This document shows, one piece after another, positions 57,215-64,000 of a stretch of 64,000 bases of DNA. Within the stretch, counting starts at the first letter, position 1, and every line of letters starts with the position of its first letter. The notes beneath the pieces are model-generated. The model had not been told where the DNA came from, made no database searches, and saw only the letters and a list, made by a program, of their open reading frames with translations. The stretch is taken from NCBI GenBank assembly GCA_025765615.1, contig JAIVFJ010000022.1, positions 124,001 to 188,000 of the forward strand, read 5' to 3'. A program made the translations under genes and the position numbers. Source of the stretch: Zopfochytrium polystomum. Taxonomy: Eukaryota > Chytridiomycota > Chytridiomycetes > Chytridiales > Chytridiaceae.

Positions 57215-57657
57215 TTAACGACCAGTTTTTCTTGCGTGTTTCTCCACCAATCGCTTCGGGTTCTTCGAGTTCATCAGGTCCACGTAGTCCACCAGCCCAT
57301 CGGTTACGTACTTCTTTTTCCCACTCGCGTCCTTCCCACTCTGGCTGCCCTTGGCTTTTTGCAGCTTAGTGTTCCCACCAGGTTTTAAAGCGGCTACCGT
57401 CTGCCCTATTGCCTTGCTGGCCGCCTTCGCGACTTTCGCGGAGCTATCCAACGAGGCACTATCTTTGGCAATACCCGATTGCCTCCCGACCCGAAGGGCA
57501 TCCTTCTCTTTCTAGTGAAAAGGATCGTTAAAGAGTGGCAAGAATCGGTAGCTGAGGGGTTTTAATTTCGTACTTTTGTTGGTCGCTTGGTGAACTTCGA
57601 CGATCGGCCCTGTTTCTGGCAATTAGTTCCAAACTTGTCAGACCTTGCCCTCACCAT
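57215..57657 (-). CDS. Small basic protein of unknown function
   Basis: Two exons, 57657-57574 and 57511-57215, join in frame to 126 aa with a GTACGA donor and CACTAG acceptor. The product begins MVRARSDKFGTNCQKQGRSS and ends NPKRLVEKHARKTGR. It is rich in Lys, Arg, Ser and Gly with no hydrophobic segment; the basic composition suggests a nucleolar or RNA-associated protein, but no family is recognised. It is divergent from the Sub2 gene, with about 315 bases between the start codons. Confidence 0.65.
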
Positions 57658-57972
57658 AATCAGCGACGAAATAGTAGTAACTGAAACAACGAATTCTTAT
57701 AGTTTGGTAGTCAACAGAGAGTGTGCGTGAAACGATTCGCCCTTCCACTGTGTGGAGGAGTAGGTTTCACAGAAGATGTCAAGGTAGTATCTGGTGAATG
57801 AAAAAGGTGGAACAAGGCTGGGTGGGAACAGGGCGGCAAAGAAAGAGGAAGAAAATCTCAGGGTTGAGAGGGAAAAGACAGGAGGAAAAAAAAACCAGAC
57901 GAATAGCGAGGCGCCGAACTCCACGACAACAGACAGTGCACACCAGCCCCCGACTTCACACGACATCACACA
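57658..57972. promoter_or_regulatory. Divergent promoter region between the small basic gene and SUB2
   Basis: A 315-base interval between two start codons on opposite strands. The part next to SUB2 is purine-rich on the plus strand. No consensus TATA box was seen. It must contain both promoters unless transcription starts inside the neighbouring gene. Confidence 0.5.
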
Positions 57973-60060
57973 ATGAGCAGCTCAGAGGAACTTCTCGACT
58001 ACGAGGTATGCTAGCTTGTATTCAGATCTCAACGTGTCCATCTCCTCCGCTTCGTCACGTCCTGTGCAGCCGCCTCCACTGTACTCCTTTCTCATCGTTT
58101 CTCTTTCCCTTAAGGACGAGGATGAGCAGACCACCGCCGTTGCCGCCACTTCAAATGGAAACTCCTTGGCTGCTCCTGCCTCTGCAGAGCAGAAAGAAGT
58201 GAAGAAAGGCTCATATGTTGGTATTCACGCCACGGGTTTTCGCGACTTCCTCCTGAAGCCAGAGCTTCTGCGGGCCATCGTCGACTGCGGTTTCGAACAC
58301 CCATCTGAAGGTAGCCTCCCACGCTTGGACGACTGCCTTTCCCAACTGAGGTCTGACGATGAAGTCGCTTGCAGTTCAGCAAGAGTGTATTCCCCAGGCC
58401 ATTCTGGGTATGGATGTTCTCTCCCAAGCGAAGTCAGGCATGGGTAAGACAGCGGTGTTCGTTTTGGCGACACTACAGCAGCTGGAACCGGCCACGGCCA
58501 CGGGCCCCACGGTCCTTATTCTCTGCCACACGCGCGAGCTTGCCTTCCAAATCAAGAACGAGTTTGCTCGGTTTTCGAAGTACATGCCGGACGTGAAAAC
58601 AGCCGTTTTTTACGGAGGAACCCCAATCTCTCAGAACACCGAAACCTTGAAGAAGGAGAACCCTCAGATCATCGTCGGAACCCCAGGCAGGATTTTGGCT
58701 CTGGTGCGCGACAAGATCTTGAGCCTTGCTCATCTCAAGCATTTCGTTCTGGATGAATGCGACAAAATGCTCGAGGCCGCTGGTGAGGAATTTCAACTTT
58801 CAACTTCATTGTCTTCTTCTAATTTGCCATCGACATAGACATGCGACAAGACGTCCAAGGAATCTTCAGCTCATCTCCTCGGCACAAGCAAGTAATGATG
58901 TTTTCGGCCACGTTGGACCAGAAAGTGCGTCCGGTCTGCAAGAAGTTCATGCAAAACGTAAGCCACTAGTTCTTCACTTAAGCCACCATGTCATCTGGCC
59001 TTGGGTCGGGCGTCCGTGCGAAGGGCATCTCCAATCGGCAAGAGTTCCCTCTCTTCCTCTCCTCAATCGTTCGGCTGGTTGAAAAGAGGTCGAGAAGATC
59101 TAGCAGTCGAATGGGGTTTCCGAAGACTATTTTGTGGATCTGGTTCGATTATATCGAGTTGACCTTCGGGATTCAGACACCAGCACCACCCACCGCACCC
59201 GAGCCCGATGCCAAAATTTCTATTTTGTTCTGAGCGAGACCGGGTCGGCCGCCTACAGACTGACATATTCTCTCTCCTCCTCCTCCACTGATACTATCTA
59301 CTGCCGCCGGTCTCCACGGATGTCGCATGTTCGGAACATTTAAAAAAACCAATCTGACAGCCACTCGAGATCTACGTGGACGACGAGACAAAGCTGACGC
59401 TTCACGGTTTGCAGCAACACTACGTGAAGTTAAACGAAAATGAGAAAAACCGCAAGCTCAACGAGTTGTTGGACCAACTGGAATTCAACCAAATTTGCAT
59501 CTTTGTGAAGTCCGTTCAGAGGGCGACTGAGCTGAGCAAACTTCTCGTCCAGTGCCAGTTCCCATCGATTTGCATCCACTCAAGAATGGAACAAGAAGAA
59601 CGGTCTGCTGGTCCTCCCAAGAATTCACTTTCTAATGTTTTCTCAGGATTAAGCGATACCAAAGTTTCAAAGACTTCTCCGCCCGTATCATGGTTGCGAC
59701 GGACGTTTTTGGCCGCGGCATTGACATCGAGCGTGTCAACATTGTCATCAACTATGTACGGCTTGCAAATTAATTGTTCAACTTGCAGTCTGACACTGCC
59801 TGACAGGACATGCCCGATAACGCCGATAGCTACCTCCACCGGGTTGGCCGAGCCGGTCGTTTCGGGACGAAGGGTCTTGCCATCACATTTGTCTCATCGA
59901 GCGGCGACTCGGAGATACTTAACCAAGTCCAAGCGAGATTCGAGGTGAACATCACCGAGCTCCCCGCGACAATTGAGCCCTCGACCTACAGTAGGCATCT
60001 TTGGTCAATTTCTTTTGTTGACTAGCTGACTAACGGTGATTCCCCTCAGTGAACTCCTAA
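57973..60060 (+). CDS. SUB2: DEAD-box RNA helicase Sub2 / UAP56
   Basis: Splicing and mRNA-export helicase (TREX complex), nuclear. Eight exons join in frame: 57973-58005, 58115-58310, 58375-58782, 58839-58957, 59361-59602, 59647-59755, 59807-59990 and 60050-60060, giving 433 aa. Motifs in order: Q motif ([20 protein letters not shown], then HPSEVQQECIP); motif I AKSGMGKT; Ia [10 protein letters not shown]; motif II DECD (the UAP56 variant of DEAD); motif [32 protein letters not shown]; and [15 protein letters not shown]. The N terminus [15 protein letters not shown] is characteristic. The intron at 58958-59360 is 403 bases, much longer than the others here; the last exon has only 11 bases, encoding MNS and the stop. 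Confidence 0.97.
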
Positions 60061-60333
60061 TTCTTCATACGAGCCTTCTTCTCCGCACTGCAATCTTTTC
60101 CTTTTCTTTTTTTTTAAGCTTTCTTGTTTCTTGTCAATGCCAATGAAAAGAATCGCGCTGTAACTGGCTGTTCAAGACTATTTTGCTGTCGCTGGTGCTG
60201 CTGCTGCTCCTAGCGTATTGAGAAGGAAACGTTTTTGAAACGGACGGAGCAATGGGCTCGTCCGTGTTTTGTGTCGAAGCCAAGATTTTGAGACAATTCC
60301 GGAAGATCACCGAAACAGAGTCAGTCCAGCATT

Positions 60334-63300
60334 ATGCCTGGGCAAGTCGATGAGTACAAGAAAAACATGTAAGCAAGCAAGTGGCATTGAAATACGGCAA
60401 TTCATTGGATTCGTTGACTTCCGCCGACTTCAGCGGCTTTCAGGGCGGCCTGAGCTTCCTTATCTGTAGTATTACAGGACCAGGTTAGCTCCTCCGACCG
60501 GCACATCACATTATCATCCGCACCAACCCCTCTGCACAGGCATCCTCACAATACCGTCACTTTTTCACACGGCGGGATGGCTATTGTAAGTATTGAAGCA
60601 TCGATATGCAGCTTGTGTTGCCTAACTTTCTCCATGCAGCCCAATGTTGACCTTTATTCTGGTGGCCGTTTTATCGGCGATGAGCTGCCTGTTTCTCATA
60701 GAGGCAATGACCTATTTTCCTGGCAACAAATACTTTGAGGTTTTGATTTCATCTCCTTCGTTGCTTGGACTCACAATTTGTAGCGTAATGTCGAATTCAC
60801 CGTCCTTGTGCACCACTTTTACGGAAAAAGATGGTACTATCTGATGCACGTTATTATGTAAGCGCTGTCACTTGATGATGCATAGAGGAATGAATGAAGA
60901 ACCTGACCAACTGCACTTATTTAGGTACGGATCACTGCAGTCTTTCAACATTGCGTCGATCATTACAGCCGTTCAGGTAGTCCCAAACATAGAATCGGTT
61001 TTCCTGACTAAAGAGTTGGTCAGAGCTTTGATACTTTCATCTTGGCATTGTTTGGCGGCACGTGCGGAGTGGGCTTGAGTCCGATCTCGGGTTTATATTG
61101 CGTTTACGATACTACTGGAGACTCGTCTCCCTTTGGTAGCAATTTCATGTTCATTACTGCCGGTGGGCTGGTACGTGTGACTGAATGGTGGCCAAGGCGA
61201 CATTGATACGCCCATCTGGCAGCTTTTCGCCGTATTCATTATTCCATTGATGAGCCTGAACATCGATGACAACATGATCTTCCAATGGGGTGAGCGTTTG
61301 CTACAGTGATTGTTGGTTCCAAACTTAATTCCAAGCGCTCAGTTTCGCTTGTCTACATGTTCTTCATCGTGTTCTTGATAATGATTGTTTCGTTTGTTCA
61401 TGGGCTCACCCCAAGCTTAATGCCGGCCGTTGGCGACGCCCTAGTATCTTCTCCACCTGCTGTGATTGGACAGGTCCTCTTCAATTTCACCCTCGCAAAT
61501 ACTATTCCGTCGTGGGTTAACACCAGCGTGAGTACGGCGTAGTGTTTTGGGACTTCCGTTGGCTTAGGAAAGTCGTTTAGCATCCGAAAGTCAGCGTTTC
61601 GAAGTGCGTTTGGTACTCGGTCGTTTTGTCGACGATTTTATACTGTTTGACTGGACTTTTTGGTACGCCTACCTATAGCGCGCTTTAGAACTCTTACATT
61701 CGAATTGTTAGGTGCACTCAGTTTCGATTCACCTGATGGATCAAACTTGCTGTCCGTTATGACCCATGTCCTCAATGACGGAAGCATTGCGGGCCTGGTC
61801 AACTTCATGAATTTCTCCTACCCTATCCTGTACGTGCTCTAAATTGTTCAGTTCCCTCACCCGTTCATTAAAGTCGTTGCGCGTCTAGGGTCTTGTTGAC
61901 ATCCATTCCAGTTTCGATAATCATCATTAAACTAAATCTTATAACATCTCGGCTGTGTTCTCGAGGTGTGGAGCCTTTTAACCGCTCTACAGCATCTGAC
62001 TGCCGCTTCAAACAGATTGGGCCTCTTTCTGGGCCTCTGTCGTCCCTTTCGTCGTTTGCATTCCTCTCCAAACCGGAACATACATTAATGACTTCTCAAA
62101 CTGGACCAGTTTGATTTTTCAGTCTCTGTGCAACTTCATTGCTCCATTTTTGATCTACATCTTCCTGGATAAGCGCAATATGGGTGAGTACCCAAGCAAG
62201 CTATTCATTCTCGTCCGACCTACTAATAGGTTCTAATCTCACTCTCAGTGATGCAGCAGTCGGTTCTCGACGAGCTGGAAAATCTTGATCTTGACGGTGG
62301 ACTCAAAAAGAGGGTGCGCGACGATGACGACGACTTTGACTACGTACGTAACATAAGAACGAGAATGAGAAAGAGAGATCACCTTAAACCCTTTGGTTGC
62401 ACAGGTCTATCACCTTCCACACGCAGATCTCAGCCGACTCGGCGACAAGCGATATGATCCGTTCAAGCACCTTGACCAACCGTCTGAACCAACCGGGCTC
62501 GGCTTCGGAGGCTCGAGAATCAACCGGCGTCGAAGTTTGCAACCCGAGAGCGACTCTAGCAAAATGGGCGGTAGCACCAACAGCGTGAACGGCATCCAGA
62601 TCGCTGTGCCGGCGCTGGCGGCTTCTTCAATGTCGCTGCAGTCGGAAAAACAGAAGCGACGCGCGTTGCTGGACGGCGAAGTGAACGAAACCAGCACAAC
62701 GATGAGGAGGCGGCTCGTGGGTGGCAAGCACGGCTTCGCCACGACGGGAGAAAGAGGCAGTCGCGTGAGTCTGACGAGCGAGGTCGGAAAGGTTGGAAAC
62801 AGCTCGATGAACATGAGCCTGTACGGGGGCCAGTCTGGTGGCGGCGGCGGGAACGTGCACGGCGGGCTCGGCGCAGGGCCTGGCATGGGGCTCGGTGGGG
62901 GTCTCGGGGCTGGGCTGATGGTGCATCAGCCGGGGCGGCGTCCCAGCAGCATGATCCACGTCGGGGCCGGCGGCTCGTCGCTGGCGCTGGGACCCGGCGG
63001 GGCGCACGCGGTCGACGCTCTGGGACGAGGGCCGGAAGCGCGGCTTGACATTGGTGTGGCCGGAATTCGGGGGTCGAGCACACACAGCGCCAACCCCGAC
63101 GACGCGTTTCATTCAAGCAACAGCGCAAAGGGGCGAAGACAGAGCGGAGCGGAGATGAGCACGTACTCGCGCAGCACGTTAAAGAGGGTGCATCCGGGCG
63201 GTCCAAGGAATATGTCCGTGGACTACATGACCGAGCCGAGCCTCACCAACGTCGACATTGACGACCGCAGGCCCTCTGATGTCTTGGAGGACATGGGGCC

Positions 63301-63442
63301 TCCTTCTTTCAAAGCCCTCCCAGAGTGGATAACCCGTCGTATCAGCTCCAGGAACGTTGCCATTATCTGTTTGGTCACTACTTCGCTCCTGACGGGTGCT
63401 GTGCTTATTTTCACAATTGTAACGACGGCACTTGGTAATTAA
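60334..63442 (+). CDS. Amino acid/auxin permease family (AAAP) transporter with long C-terminal tail
   Basis: Likely a proton- or sodium-coupled amino acid transporter of vacuole or plasma membrane. Fifteen exons join in frame: 60334-60368, 60434-60483, 60540-60585, 60640-60739, 60784-60857, 60925-60976, 61024-61170, 61223-61289, 61343-61527, 61581-61662, 61712-61829, 61889-61965, 62016-62183, 62249-62343 and 62405-63442, giving 777 aa. The start MPGQVDEYKKNIGFQGGLSF is followed by the family signature ITGPGGILTIPSLFHTAGWL. Later helices include MYGSLQSFNIASIITAVQ and the C-terminal LCNFIAPFLIYIFLD. After the core (about residue 400) comes a 345-residue tail: an acidic RVRDDDDDFDY, basic/Ser segments and a Gly-rich stretch, ending in one more hydrophobic segment (VAIICLVTTSLLTGAVLIFT). 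Earlier start candidates are not excluded. Confidence 0.85.
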
Positions 63443-63712
63443 AGAGTCTGGTGCGACCCCCAAATAAAATAAAGGATTTATCTGTTTAATGCAACGTGCG
63501 GGGGAAACAAAAGAAAAACGCGAAAACCTTTTCTCTTGGTCTCGCGTTCCTCGAACAATTTTATTTTTCGCTCTTACCTCATCTCAACTCTCCAACTCCC
63601 TCATCCACCTTACTTCCTCTGCAACTCGACCGCTTCTATTGCTTGTTCTCCTCACCACTGAAGAGGTGCTCTCGTTCAACGAGCCTCAAAAACCACGTCG
63701 ACGCCTCTTACA

Positions 63713-64000
63713 ATGTCAACCTCAACATATCGCTCCAGGGTCGCAAGGGTAAGTTTCACGGTTTGTTGGCGCCTCAAGACCTCACGTAGAGCCCCACTCA
63801 CGAAAAAAAAAAAAACATGCGGACCCCACTAACCCGCCGCCACAAATAATTTCTTCCTCGCAACCACACCAGCTCGCAACAGCCAAAGAAAAACTCGCCC
63901 AGCTCCACCGGTCTCAGCGCTCCTCAACCGCGACCATGGTGTCTGGGGACGCCGGCGACGACGACGACCCCGGCGGCGGCGAGCGCGTTCCCATTTCGCC
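63713..64000 (+). CDS. First exons of an unidentified gene (partial, cut by right edge)
   Basis: ATG 63713 opens a 12-codon exon (63713-63748, MSTSTYRSRVAR) ending at GTAAGT. An intron with an A run ends in CACCAG, and exon 2 from 63873 continues in phase: LATAKEKLAQLHRSQRSSTA, then TMVSGDAGDDDDPGGGERVP to the window end. The start is helical and charged, then acidic/Gly-rich. Too little remains to name a family. An alternative start is the in-frame Met at 63936. Confidence 0.5.

Noticed and set aside
1..64000. tRNA and rRNA genes
   Set aside because: No stretch combined A-box, B-box (GGTTCGAATCC-type) and cloverleaf pairing on inspection; a covariance-model scan would be decisive.

Overview
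This 64 kb window is nuclear DNA from a fungus. Genes are broken by many short GT-AG introns, UTRs are pyrimidine-rich, and the gene set is fungal: a multidomain acetyl-CoA carboxylase, a Bem3-like PX-PH-RhoGAP protein, class V myosin with a dilute cargo domain, a Clr2-like silencing protein, Sub2 and beta-MPP. An IQ-rich coiled-coil protein of the kind common in flagellated lineages and a HET-like relic fit an early-diverging (possibly zoosporic) fungus, but no phylogenetic marker settles this.

Left part (1-22 kb). A gene cut by the window edge (minus strand) encodes a p22phox/NoxD-like membrane protein. It diverges from ACC1 (7 exons, 2330 aa), whose 5' leader may carry a spliced upstream ORF ending on the ACC1 start codon. 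A 4.3 kb stretch without a recognisable gene follows. A tandem array at 15.7-18.0 kb is built from two alternating exon-like blocks with flanking splice signals. Next is an IQ-motif coiled-coil gene with apparent single-base frame breaks.

Middle (22-43 kb). Myosin V (minus) also shows frame breaks, inside the motor. A HET-like pseudogene (plus) follows, then the RhoGAP gene (minus), an intact 79-aa metallothionein-like gene behind a long CT repeat, and a membrane-anchored M14 carboxypeptidase (7 exons, 545 aa).

Right part (43-64 kb). An AT-richer island carries a Clr2-like gene. After it comes a run of minus-strand genes: a beta-lactamase-fold hydrolase with one frame break, beta-MPP (4 exons, 480 aa), a lysine/serine-rich orphan, an F-box/ankyrin-like protein and a small basic protein. 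Plus-strand genes then continue with Sub2 (8 exons, 433 aa), an AAAP-family transporter (15 exons, 777 aa) and the first exons of a further gene cut by the right edge.

Most genes are housekeeping or cell-polarity functions without operon-like logic. Loose themes are polarity and trafficking (myosin V, RhoGAP), redox and metal handling (p22phox-like, metallothionein) and RNA/chromatin control (Sub2, Clr2-like). All exon coordinates were worked out by hand from splice consensus and reading-frame continuity; none is backed by transcript data.
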